A stretch of 64,000 bases of DNA from Flavobacterium sp. 83 (GTDB lineage Bacteria > Bacteroidota > Bacteroidia > Flavobacteriales > Flavobacteriaceae): positions 3,038,001 to 3,102,000 of the forward strand of contig NZ_JQMS01000001.1 in NCBI RefSeq assembly GCF_000744835.1, given 5' to 3'. Of this stretch, positions 7,883 to 15,849 are shown one piece after another. The notes under the pieces were generated by a model. The model saw only the letters and a list, made by a program, of their open reading frames with translations. It was not told the DNA's origin and did no database searches. Every line of letters starts with the position of its first letter. Within the stretch, counting starts at the first letter, position 1. A program made the position numbers and the translations under genes.

Positions 7883-9046
7883 ATGAATAGAAAATTAAAA
7901 ATGGGTATGGTCGGTGGTGGCCAAGATGCTTTTATAGGTGCCATTCACCGCTTAGCCGCCAATATGGATGGACTTATAGAATTAAGTTGTGGTGCATTGA
8001 GTATAAAACCAGAAACCGCAATTGCATCAGGAAAAGCCTTGTTTCTTCCAGAATCAAGAACATACCTTACTTATGAAGAAATGTTTAAAGCTGAAGCAGC
8101 ATTGCCAGTTAATGAGAGAATGGATTTTGTGACTATTGTTACTCCTAATTTTGCGCATTTTGCACCCGCGATGATGGCTTTAGATTATGGTTTTAATGTC
8201 GTAATCGAAAAACCAATCACTTTTTCATTAGAAGAAGCCAAACTTTTAGAACAAAAAATAAAAGAAACAGGATTAATTCTTTGCTTGACACATACCTATT
8301 CTGGTTACCCAATGGTAAAACAGGCAAAAGCTATGGTAAGAGAAGGCAAACTAGGAAAGATAAGAAAAGTTTGGGTAGAATACCCTCAAGGATGGTTGAG
8401 TAAATTATCTGAAAGAGAAGGAAATGCACAAGCTGCTTGGAGAACGGATCCAACAAAAGCAGGGAAAAGTTCTGTAATGGGAGACATTGGTACTCATGCA
8501 GCTCATTTAGCAGAATATATTACCGGATCTAAGATTACAGATGTATGTGCTGAATTGAATACATTAGTCGAAGGACGTGTAATGGATGATGACGGAGCCG
8601 TAATGTTAAAATTTGATAATGGTGCTAAAGGTGTTTTAATGGCGTCTCAAGTTGCTGCAGGAGAAGAAAATGCTTTAAAAATAAGAGTTTATGGTGAAAA
8701 AGGCGGAATCGAATGGATGCAACATGATCCTAATACTTTAATCGTAAGATGGTTAGATGAACCTGCGCAAATTTTAAGGGCAGGATCTAATTATGCACAT
8801 TTATCTTCATTTGCTACTCATAATTGCCGTACTCCAGGTGGACATCCGGAAGGTTATTTAGAGGCTTTTGCTAATATTTATCGCAATTTTGCATTAACTC
8901 TTGGTTGTAAACTAGATGGCACCGAGCCTAGCCCAGAAATGTTAGACTTTCCCTCTGTTGAAGATGGATTAAGAGGTATGGCATTTATAGATAACGTAGT
9001 AGTTTCAGCACATTCAGATAAAAAATGGACTCCTTACGTTTTATAG
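7883..9046 (+). CDS. Gfo/Idh/MocA-family oxidoreductase
   Basis: A 387-residue NAD(P)-dependent sugar oxidoreductase. The Rossmann loop G-M-V-G-G-G-Q-D is at the N-terminus. The family's catalytic lysine motif is present as V-I-E-K-P-I-T (about 107-113). The C-terminal alpha/beta domain has G-D-I-G-T-H-A-A-H. There is no signal peptide, so it acts in the cytosol. It lies 10 bp after the dehydrogenase and 32 bp before a TIM-barrel gene. In 3-keto-glycoside modules such enzymes reduce 3-keto-glucose back to glucose or process the keto-sugar. That role is inferred from context. Confidence 0.87.
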   Translation: MNRKLKMGMVGGGQDAFIGAIHRLAANMDGLIELSCGALSIKPETAIASGKALFLPESRTYLTYEEMFKAEAALPVNERMDFVTIVTPNFAHFAPAMMALDYGFNVVIEKPITFSLEEAKLLEQKIKETGLILCLTHTYSGYPMVKQAKAMVREGKLGKIRKVWVEYPQGWLSKLSEREGNAQAAWRTDPTKAGKSSVMGDIGTHAAHLAEYITGSKITDVCAELNTLVEGRVMDDDGAVMLKFDNGAKGVLMASQVAAGEENALKIRVYGEKGGIEWMQHDPNTLIVRWLDEPAQILRAGSNYAHLSSFATHNCRTPGGHPEGYLEAFANIYRNFALTLGCKLDGTEPSPEMLDFPSVEDGLRGMAFIDNVVVSAHSDKKWTPYVL

Positions 9047-9078
9047 TAAAAGGATATTCATAAAATTAAAATAAATAA

Positions 9079-10131
9079 ATGACAACAATACAAGGCCCTG
9101 CGGTATTTTTAGCCCAGTTTATCGGTGATGCAGCTCCATTTAATTCCTTAGACGGAATTTGTAAATGGGCGGTTGATTTAGGTTTTAAAGGCATACAAAT
9201 GCCAACATTAGATACTCGTTTCATCGATTTGCAAAAAGCAGCTGAAAGTAAAACCTATGCTGACGAATTAAAAGGCACCATTGCTTCCTATGGATTAGAA
9301 ATCACTGAATTATCGACGCATTTACAAGGCCAATTAGTAGCGGTTCATCCTGCCTACGATGACTTTTTTGACGCTTTTGCGCCTAAAAATGTACATGGAA
9401 ATTCAAAAGCAAGACAAGAATGGGCAGTACAACAGTTGAAATATGCCGCAAAAGCATCTCATAATTTAGGCTTAAATGCACATGCCACTTTTAGCGGTTC
9501 ACTACTTTGGCAGTATTTTCATCCTTGGCCACAACGACCACCAGGTTTAGTGGAAGATGGATTTGCTGAATTGGCAAAACGCTGGTTGCCTATCTTAAAT
9601 GAATTTGATCAAAACGGTGTTGATCTCTGTTATGAAATTCACCCAGGAGAAGATTTATTTGACGGTGAAACGTATGAAATGTTCTTAAAGGCTGTAAATA
9701 ATCACTCCAGAGCTTGTATTTTATACGATCCCTCTCATTTTGTTTTACAACAATTAGATTACATTCAATATATTGATTTTTATCATGAACGGATAAAAGC
9801 ATTTCATGTTAAGGATGCCGAATTTAACCCAACGGGGAAACAAGGTACTTTTGGAGGCTACCAGAGTTGGGCAAATCGTGCAGGACGCTATCGTTCACCT
9901 GGAGATGGACAAATTGATTTTAAAACCATTTTTAGCAAACTAGCACAATACGATTATAAAGGTTGGGCAGTTATGGAATGGGAATGTTGCATTAAAAATC
10001 AAGAAGATGGAGCTCGTGAAGGTGCTGAATTTATTAAAAAGCATATTATTAAAGTTACAGACAAAGCATTTGATGATTTTGCTGCAGTAGAAACAAATAA
10101 AGCATTTAATATGAAAAATTTAGGATTGTAA
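9079..10131 (+). CDS. Sugar phosphate isomerase/epimerase-like TIM barrel
   Basis: A 350-residue xylose-isomerase-like TIM-barrel protein (AP_endonuc_2 fold). Likely metal ligands are readable in order: Glu in C-Y-E-I-H-P-G-E, Asp/His in Y-D-P-S-H-F, His in F-H-V-K-D-A-E and Glu in M-E-W-E-C. There is no leader peptide. Members act as isomerases, epimerases or lyases on keto-sugars, and relatives cleave 3-keto-glycosides in C-glycoside and disaccharide catabolism. The two flanking genes are Gfo/Idh/MocA oxidoreductases, the usual partners. Whether it isomerises the free keto-sugar or cleaves the glycoside cannot be told from sequence alone. Confidence 0.82.
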   Translation: MTTIQGPAVFLAQFIGDAAPFNSLDGICKWAVDLGFKGIQMPTLDTRFIDLQKAAESKTYADELKGTIASYGLEITELSTHLQGQLVAVHPAYDDFFDAFAPKNVHGNSKARQEWAVQQLKYAAKASHNLGLNAHATFSGSLLWQYFHPWPQRPPGLVEDGFAELAKRWLPILNEFDQNGVDLCYEIHPGEDLFDGETYEMFLKAVNNHSRACILYDPSHFVLQQLDYIQYIDFYHERIKAFHVKDAEFNPTGKQGTFGGYQSWANRAGRYRSPGDGQIDFKTIFSKLAQYDYKGWAVMEWECCIKNQEDGAREGAEFIKKHIIKVTDKAFDDFAAVETNKAFNMKNLGL

Positions 10132-10218
10132 AATCAATCCAAAAAATAGTCAACTTATACAATATTTCGAGCACCAATAGATTTTCTGTATTTCATAATA
10201 AATAACAAACATCTTATA

Positions 10219-11685
10219 ATGGATATTAAAAAAGAAAACGATAAAGAAAATAAAATCATAACTAACCGACGTGATTTTATAAAAACTAGTGCTATAGCGG
10301 CAGCGGCATTTATGATTGTTCCCAGACATGTTTTGGGAAGAGGATATGTAGCTCCAAGCGATCGTTTATTAATTGCCAGTATAGGTGTGGGTGGAAAAGG
10401 ACAATCTGATATTGCTATGTTTGATAAAAGTGGAAAAGCAAATATTTCTTTTCTGTGTGATGTTGATGATAGAAGAGCTGCTAAGAGTGTTACGGCATTT
10501 CCAAAAGCCAAATACTATAAAGATTGGCGTGAAATGTTTGATAAAGAACATAAAAATTTTGATGCTGTTTCAGTAGCAACACCAGATCATAATCATGCAA
10601 TACAAACACTTGCAGCAATGCAATTAGGTAAGCATGTTTATGTTCAAAAACCCTTAACACATGATATTTATGAAGCTCGAATTTTAACTCAAGCTGCCAA
10701 AAAATACAATGTGGTGACACAAATGGGAAATCAGGGTGCATCAAACGATGGAACCCGAATAATGAAGGAATGGTATGACGCCGATTTAATTGGAGATGTT
10801 CATACCGTATATGCTTGGACTGATCGTCCAGTTTGGCCACAAGGTATCCCTTGGCCTACTACAAAAGCAGAAATTCCAAAAGAATTAGATTGGGATTTAT
10901 GGCTAGGAACTGCTCCTCAAAGAGATTATGTAGATAAATTAGTTCCTTTCAACTGGCGTGGATGGTGGGATTACGGTACTGGCGCATTAGGAGATATGGG
11001 TTGTCACTTGATTGAAGCCCCTTTTAGCGTATTAAACTTAAAATATGCTAAAGATGTGCAATGTAGTGTTGGATCTGTCTACGTTGATGAATTTAAAAGA
11101 GGTTACTTTCCACAAAGTTGTCCGCCATCTAGCCATGTGACGCTAACCTTTCCTAAAACCAATAAAACGAATGGCGATGTAACTTTACATTGGATGGATG
11201 GAGGTATTCAACCTGAAAGACCTTTGGAATTAGAACCAAATGAAATTTTTGGAGATGGTGGAAACGGTACTTTATTTGTTGGTACAAAAGGAAAAATGAT
11301 GTGTGACACTTATGGAATGAACCCTCGTTTGCTTCCTTTGACAAAAAATCAAAATATAAATGTTGCCCAAAAATACAATCGAGTTATTGATGGATCTAAT
11401 GGTCATTATAAACAATGGGTAGAAGCTGCAATTGCAGGTCATGGTAAACAAGAATTAAGCTCTCCTTTTGAAATTGCCGGTCCTTTAACTGAGGCGTTAT
11501 TAATGGCTAATTTGGCTATTAGAGGGTATGATATTCAAAAAGAAACAATTGGTAAAACGAAATATCCAGGTCGATCAGTAAAATTACTTTGGGATAATGA
11601 TGCAATGAAAATTACAAATTTTGATGATGTTAATCAATTTGTAAAACGGGAATATCGTCAGGGTTGGAATAATTTAACTTTATAA
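10219..11685 (+). CDS. Tat-leader Gfo/Idh/MocA oxidoreductase
   Basis: A 488-residue protein with a leader N-R-R-D-F-I-K-T-S at about 16-24 followed by an Ala-rich hydrophobic stretch, so it is probably a Tat substrate in the periplasm. Mature features are the nucleotide-binding G-V-G-G-K-G-Q loop, V-A-T-P-D-H-N-H and V-Q-K-P-L-T-H, the family's lysine-proline motif. The C-terminal part with W-R-G-W-W-D-Y-G-T-G-A-L-G-D-M-G-C-H is typical of the large Bacteroidetes subgroup. Exported members keep tightly bound NAD and act on glycosides by an oxidation, elimination, reduction cycle. It lies 20 bp before the DUF1080 gene, which fits joint periplasmic processing of glycosides. Confidence 0.85.
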   Translation: MDIKKENDKENKIITNRRDFIKTSAIAAAAFMIVPRHVLGRGYVAPSDRLLIASIGVGGKGQSDIAMFDKSGKANISFLCDVDDRRAAKSVTAFPKAKYYKDWREMFDKEHKNFDAVSVATPDHNHAIQTLAAMQLGKHVYVQKPLTHDIYEARILTQAAKKYNVVTQMGNQGASNDGTRIMKEWYDADLIGDVHTVYAWTDRPVWPQGIPWPTTKAEIPKELDWDLWLGTAPQRDYVDKLVPFNWRGWWDYGTGALGDMGCHLIEAPFSVLNLKYAKDVQCSVGSVYVDEFKRGYFPQSCPPSSHVTLTFPKTNKTNGDVTLHWMDGGIQPERPLELEPNEIFGDGGNGTLFVGTKGKMMCDTYGMNPRLLPLTKNQNINVAQKYNRVIDGSNGHYKQWVEAAIAGHGKQELSSPFEIAGPLTEALLMANLAIRGYDIQKETIGKTKYPGRSVKLLWDNDAMKITNFDDVNQFVKREYRQGWNNLTL

Positions 11686-11705
11686 AAGTACTTAAAGCAT
11701 TCATA

Positions 11706-12416
11706 ATGATAAAAAAAATCCTGAGCATATTAACATTAATAATCATGGTACAAATTACAAATGCCCAAAATGAGTTTAAACCACTTTTTGATGGAAAAAC
11801 TACAAACGGTTGGCATACTTATGGAAAAAAAACAGTAGGTACCGCTTGGAAAGTTGAAGATGGCACATTGCATTTTGACCCATCAGAAAATACAAATGGT
11901 CAGGGAGGAGATATTGTAACAGATAAGGAATATACTAATTTTCATTTAAAATTAGAATGGAAAGTAGCTCCAAAATCGAATAGCGGAATTATATTTTACA
12001 TTCATGAAGATCCTAAAAAATTCAAGAATACTTATGAAACTGGTTTAGAAATGCAGGTTTTGGATAATGATGGACATCCTGATGGAAAAATAAGTAAACA
12101 TAGAGCAGGAAATTTATACGATCTAATAAAAAGTGATATTGAGCCTGTTAAACCTGTTGGAGAATGGAATACTGTTGAAATAATTAGTGATAATGGCCAA
12201 CTTACTTTCAAATTGAATGAGGTGATTGTTGTAAAAACAACCCTTTGGGATGACAATTGGAAATCACTTATTGCTGGAAGTAAATTTGCTTCTTGGAAAA
12301 GTTTCGGAACCTTCAAAACTGGAAAAATAGCCTTGCAAGATCATGGTGAAAATGTTTGGTATAGAAATATTGTACTTAAAGAATTACAACCAGACCAATT
12401 ATTTGTTTCGAATTAA
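11706..12416 (+). CDS. DUF1080 (3-keto-disaccharide hydrolase family) protein
   Basis: A 236-residue exported protein. A signal peptide (M-I-K-K-I-L-S then a hydrophobic core, cut near A-Q-N) is followed by one DUF1080/PF06439 beta-sandwich domain. Typical family marks are F-K-P-L-F-D-G-K-T-T-N-G-W-H, S-N-S-G-I-I-F-Y, G-L-E-M-Q-V-L-D-N-D-G-H-P and a C-terminal I-A-L-Q-D-H-G. Characterised relatives hydrolyse or eliminate the glycosidic bond of 3-keto-glycosides. Its place between an exported Gfo/Idh/MocA protein and a permease fits a periplasmic bond-cleaving step after 3-oxidation by the GMC enzyme. The catalytic residues of this copy are not assigned here. Confidence 0.87.
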   Translation: MIKKILSILTLIIMVQITNAQNEFKPLFDGKTTNGWHTYGKKTVGTAWKVEDGTLHFDPSENTNGQGGDIVTDKEYTNFHLKLEWKVAPKSNSGIIFYIHEDPKKFKNTYETGLEMQVLDNDGHPDGKISKHRAGNLYDLIKSDIEPVKPVGEWNTVEIISDNGQLTFKLNEVIVVKTTLWDDNWKSLIAGSKFASWKSFGTFKTGKIALQDHGENVWYRNIVLKELQPDQLFVSN

Positions 12417-12465
12417 TATTAAAAATAAAAACTATAACCAATTTATATTAACTAACCTAAAACCA

Positions 12466-13704
12466 ATGAATACCACAATCCGAATTAAATTATCTGTAAT
12501 GATGTTCCTAGAATTTTTTATCTGGGGCGCATGGTTTGTAACACTAGGCACTTTCCTCGCAAGTAACTTACATGCTTCAGGTTCAGAAACTGCTGCCGTT
12601 TTTTCTACACAATCCTGGGGTGCAATTATTGCTCCTTTTATTATTGGTTTGATTGCAGACCGTTATTTTAATGCTGAGAAAATTTTAGGTATTCTTCATT
12701 TGATTGGCGCATTTTTGATGTATCAAATGTATGTCTCTGATGATGTTACTATTTTTTACTCATATGTTTTAGGATATATGATTTTATATATGCCAACATT
12801 GGCATTAGTAAATTCAGTTGCTTTTAATCAAATGAAAGATCCAGAAAAAGAATTTGCAAACATAAGAGTTTGGGGAACAATTGGTTGGATTTTAGCCGGG
12901 CTATCCATTAGCTTCTTATTTCATTGGGATTCAGTTGAAAGTGTTACTCAGGGATTACTAAAAAATACGTTTCTTTTAGCAGGAATTGCTGCTTTAGTTT
13001 TAGGAATATTTAGTTTTTCATTACCAAAAACACCACCAAAAGTAACTGACGAAAAAATTAAAATTGGAGATATTATTGGTCTTGATGCTTTAAAACTTTT
13101 AAAAGATAAAAACTTTGCAATATTTTTTATATCATCAATTCTTATTTGTATTCCTTTAGCTTTTTATTATCAAAATGCGCATCCATTTTTAACTGAAGCA
13201 GGAGTTGAAAATCCAACAGGAAAAATGGCCATTGGACAAATATCCGAAGCATTATTCTTATTATTAATCCCAGTGTTTTTTAGCCGTTTTGGTTTTAAGA
13301 AAACCATTTTATTAGGAATGTTAGCTTGGGCTATTCGCTATGTTTTGTTTGCCTATGGCAATGGAAGTGATTTGAGTTTTATGCTTATAATAGGCATTGC
13401 TTTACACGGTATTTGCTATGATTTCTTTTTTGTATCTGGTCAAATATACACCAACTCTAAAGCGGGTGAAAAATATAAAAGTGCTGCACAAGGATTGATT
13501 ACACTAGCTACTTATGGCGTAGGTATGTTAATAGGTTTTGGAGTTGCAGGTTGGATTACCGATAATTATAAAACGCTTGATGGAGCAATTGATTGGAGAA
13601 TGGTTTGGATTATTCCAGCAGGTATTGCTTTAGGTGTATTTTTACTTTTTGCACTTTTATTTAATGATAAAAGTAAAACAGAAAATGAAATTACTACAGT
13701 ATAA
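12466..13704 (+). CDS. NHS-family (NupG-like) MFS permease
   Basis: A membrane transporter of the nucleoside:H+ symporter branch of the major facilitator superfamily, with about 12 hydrophobic segments. I place the start at the ATG at 12466 (M-N-T-T-I-R-I-K-L), giving 412 residues. An in-frame ATG at 12343 exists, but it would overlap the DUF1080 gene by 74 bp and adds a non-membrane Asn-rich tail. Family marks are M-M-F-L-E-F-F-I-W-G-A-W and a late G-I-C-Y-D-F-F-F. In Bacteroidetes these permeases recur beside Gfo/Idh/MocA and TIM-barrel genes, so uptake of a sugar product rather than nucleosides is likely here. Confidence 0.85.
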   Translation: MNTTIRIKLSVMMFLEFFIWGAWFVTLGTFLASNLHASGSETAAVFSTQSWGAIIAPFIIGLIADRYFNAEKILGILHLIGAFLMYQMYVSDDVTIFYSYVLGYMILYMPTLALVNSVAFNQMKDPEKEFANIRVWGTIGWILAGLSISFLFHWDSVESVTQGLLKNTFLLAGIAALVLGIFSFSLPKTPPKVTDEKIKIGDIIGLDALKLLKDKNFAIFFISSILICIPLAFYYQNAHPFLTEAGVENPTGKMAIGQISEALFLLLIPVFFSRFGFKKTILLGMLAWAIRYVLFAYGNGSDLSFMLIIGIALHGICYDFFFVSGQIYTNSKAGEKYKSAAQGLITLATYGVGMLIGFGVAGWITDNYKTLDGAIDWRMVWIIPAGIALGVFLLFALLFNDKSKTENEITTV

Positions 13705-13715
13705 AAACAAAATAT

Positions 13716-14609
13716 ATGAGTACTAACATAAATAGAAGATCGGTTATAAAAGGAATTCTTGCGGGGACAGCCGCCATGAGTATTCCAACTGGTTTTTCTG
13801 CTTTGGCTATGCCAAAAAATGAAACAGATATGGCGTCTAATTTTTTAAAAGGAAACATAAATCACTCCGTTGCGAGATGGTGTTTTAACGATTTTGACAT
13901 AGAAAATCTTTGTATCGAAGTAAAAAAATTAGGAATTACAGGTATCGATTTAGTTGGGCCTAAAGATTGGCCTACGTTGAAAAAATATGATTTAGTATCT
14001 ACCATGTGTAATGGTGCTGAAATTAATTTAGTTGATGGTTTCAACGATGTCAAATTCCATGAAATACTTATAAAAAATTATACGGAAATGATTCCGTTAG
14101 TTGAGAAAGCCGGATATAAAAATCTCATTTGTTTTAGCGGAAGCAGAAGAGGATTAACAGATGAGGAAGGTTGGAATAATTGCGTAATTGGTTTGCAAAA
14201 ACTAATTCCTTTGGCAGAAAAACATAATGTAACTCTGGTAATGGAACTTTTAAATAGCAAAATAGATCATCATGATTATCAATGCGACAGAACATTTTGG
14301 GGAGTTGAATTGGCAAAACGTTTGAATTCTGAAAATTTCAAGTTGCTTTATGATATTTACCACATGCAAATTGATGAGGGAGATGTCATTAGAAACATAA
14401 GTGAAAACCATCATTATATTGCCCATTTTCATACTGCAGGAGTTCCAGGCAGAAATGAAATTGACGATACACAAGAACTAAATTACCCGGCAATTATGAG
14501 AGCAATTGCCAAAACCGGTTACAAAGGATTTGTAGGTCAAGAGTTTATCCCAAAAAATCCAAACAAACTAGCCTCCTTAAAACAAGCTATTACAATATGT
14601 GATATTTAA
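13716..14609 (+). CDS. Tat-leader TIM-barrel (hydroxypyruvate isomerase-like)
   Basis: A 297-residue xylose-isomerase-like TIM barrel with an N-terminal leader N-R-R-S-V-I-K-G-I-L-A-G-T-A, typical of Tat export in this phylum. Mature-part metal-ligand motifs are M-E-L-L-N-S (Glu), L-Y-D-I-Y-H-M (Asp/His), H-F-H-T-A-G and V-G-Q-E-F (Glu). It resembles hydroxypyruvate isomerase-like proteins, but the export leader and the neighbours speak for keto-sugar chemistry in the periplasm. It lies 11 bp after the permease and 19 bp before a second exported TIM barrel. The exact reaction is unknown. Confidence 0.83.
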   Translation: MSTNINRRSVIKGILAGTAAMSIPTGFSALAMPKNETDMASNFLKGNINHSVARWCFNDFDIENLCIEVKKLGITGIDLVGPKDWPTLKKYDLVSTMCNGAEINLVDGFNDVKFHEILIKNYTEMIPLVEKAGYKNLICFSGSRRGLTDEEGWNNCVIGLQKLIPLAEKHNVTLVMELLNSKIDHHDYQCDRTFWGVELAKRLNSENFKLLYDIYHMQIDEGDVIRNISENHHYIAHFHTAGVPGRNEIDDTQELNYPAIMRAIAKTGYKGFVGQEFIPKNPNKLASLKQAITICDI

Positions 14610-14628
14610 TAATTTAAAAAAATAACTA

Positions 14629-15504
14629 ATGATAAAAAGAAGAGATTTTTTAATAAAGAGCGGTGTGGCTTTGGGAGCATTAGCTATTGCTCCGTCATTT
14701 GCATTTACTTCAAAAAAGAAACCAATTGGGATTCAATTATGGACTTTAAGAGATACTTTGCCTAAAGACGTAAAAGGTGTATTAGCTCAAGTTGGAAAAG
14801 TTGGATTTAATGAAGTAGAAACTTTTGGTTATTCCCCAACTAATGGTTTTTTTGGGACTTCTGTAAAAGACTTTAAATCAATGCTGTGTGACAATGGTTT
14901 AAAAGCGACCAGTAATCATTTTGATTTTAATGGATATATAGAAAATGGTTCAACGGAATCTATTAAATCTTACATTGAAACTGCTAATATATTAGGAAGT
15001 GACTATATTACAGTGCCTTATATAGTACAAAACTTAAGAGGAAAAAGTGTTGATGATTATAAAACATTAGCTTCAAAAATAAATCATGCTGCTGAGCTTT
15101 GTAAAGCATCAGGTTTAAAATTGGCCTATCACAATCATGATTTTGAATTCGAAAAATTTGAATCTACTACAGGATATGAGATTTTACTAAATAATACTGA
15201 TAAAAACTTAGTTGATTTTGAAATGGATCTATACTGGGTATTTCGTTCCGGAAATAATCCTTTGCAATTATTTAAAGAGCATCCTGGACGTTTTAAAATG
15301 TGGCATGTGAAAGATATGGATAAAATAAATCCAGCTTTTAATGCCGAAATTGGAACTGGTTCGATAGATTTTAAGGCTATTTTTGCTGAAGCTGAACTTT
15401 CTGGAATGAAACGTTTCTTTTTGGAACATGAATCTAATTACAAACCTAGTCCAATAGAATCTGCAGCAATAAGTTATACTTACATTAAAAATAACTTAAT
15501 ATAA
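14629..15504 (+). CDS. Tat-leader sugar phosphate isomerase/epimerase-like protein
   Basis: A 291-residue TIM-barrel protein of the same superfamily as its neighbour but clearly different in sequence. The leader K-R-R-D-F-L-I-K-S-G-V-A-L-G-A-L predicts Tat export. The mature part begins I-G-I-Q-L-W-T-L-R-D, and metal-site motifs are A-Y-H-N-H-D-F-E-F, D-F-E-M-D-L-Y-W, W-H-V-K-D-M-D and F-L-E-H-E-S. It is the last gene of the glycoside operon, followed by a stem-loop at 15554. Possible roles are epimerase, isomerase or keto-glycoside lyase/hydratase; the sequence alone does not decide. Confidence 0.83.
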   Translation: MIKRRDFLIKSGVALGALAIAPSFAFTSKKKPIGIQLWTLRDTLPKDVKGVLAQVGKVGFNEVETFGYSPTNGFFGTSVKDFKSMLCDNGLKATSNHFDFNGYIENGSTESIKSYIETANILGSDYITVPYIVQNLRGKSVDDYKTLASKINHAAELCKASGLKLAYHNHDFEFEKFESTTGYEILLNNTDKNLVDFEMDLYWVFRSGNNPLQLFKEHPGRFKMWHVKDMDKINPAFNAEIGTGSIDFKAIFAEAELSGMKRFFLEHESNYKPSPIESAAISYTYIKNNLI

Positions 15505-15553
15505 TAGTCTAAAGAAATATAGTGCTTTAAAAAGAAGCTATCCGAATACATTG

Positions 15554-15588
15554 CCCCCAAAAAGTCAGAGACTATAGGGGGTATTTTT
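15554..15588 (+). terminator. Stem-loop after the glycoside operon
   Basis: CCCCC (15554-15558) can pair with GGGGG (15577-15581), with an inner AGTC/GACT stem in the loop, followed by TATTTTTAT. The G/C block is striking in this AT-rich DNA and lies 50 bp after the stop codon, so it fits a transcription terminator with a bulged stem. Bulges lower the confidence. Confidence 0.5.
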
Positions 15589-15761
15589 ATGCAAAGAAAA
15601 ATAAAGTATGATTATGTATTTGAACTTGAATATATATTGTTAGTTACTAATCTGTACTATTCTTGTAAATCTGTATCAAATCAAAAATCTAATATTTGTA
15701 AATAATTTCTTACATAAATAGAATAAATGTTTTTTTTGCTCTTAAATACTAATTATTAAAA

Positions 15762-15796
15762 CAAAAAAAAATGTCCGAAAATTACTTTTCGGACAT
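15762..15796 (-). terminator. Rho-independent terminator of maeB
   Basis: Read on the minus strand, a perfect 11-bp stem ATGTCCGAAAA/TTTTCGGACAT (15771-15796) with a 4-nt loop is followed by nine T residues (15762-15770). It is 53 bp beyond the maeB stop codon. This is the clearest terminator in the window. Confidence 0.88.
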
Positions 15797-15849
15797 CCTT
15801 GCCATTATAAGGTTCATTTTATAATGAGCGGTCTGCAAAAAACTATTCT

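Larger units (their letters stand above)
15505..15849. other. Convergent intergenic region with two terminators
   Basis: This 345-bp gap separates the plus-strand glycoside operon from the minus-strand maeB/pca block. It contains the 15554 stem-loop, the strong maeB terminator at 15762-15796 and a smaller 8-bp-arm hairpin CATTATAA/TTATAATG (15803-15826). No gene is visible. Confidence 0.6.

Noticed and set aside
12343..12465. Longer N-terminus of the NHS permease
   Set aside because: It would overlap the DUF1080 gene by 74 bp and add an Asn-rich non-membrane tail; the ATG at 12466 gives the normal family start.
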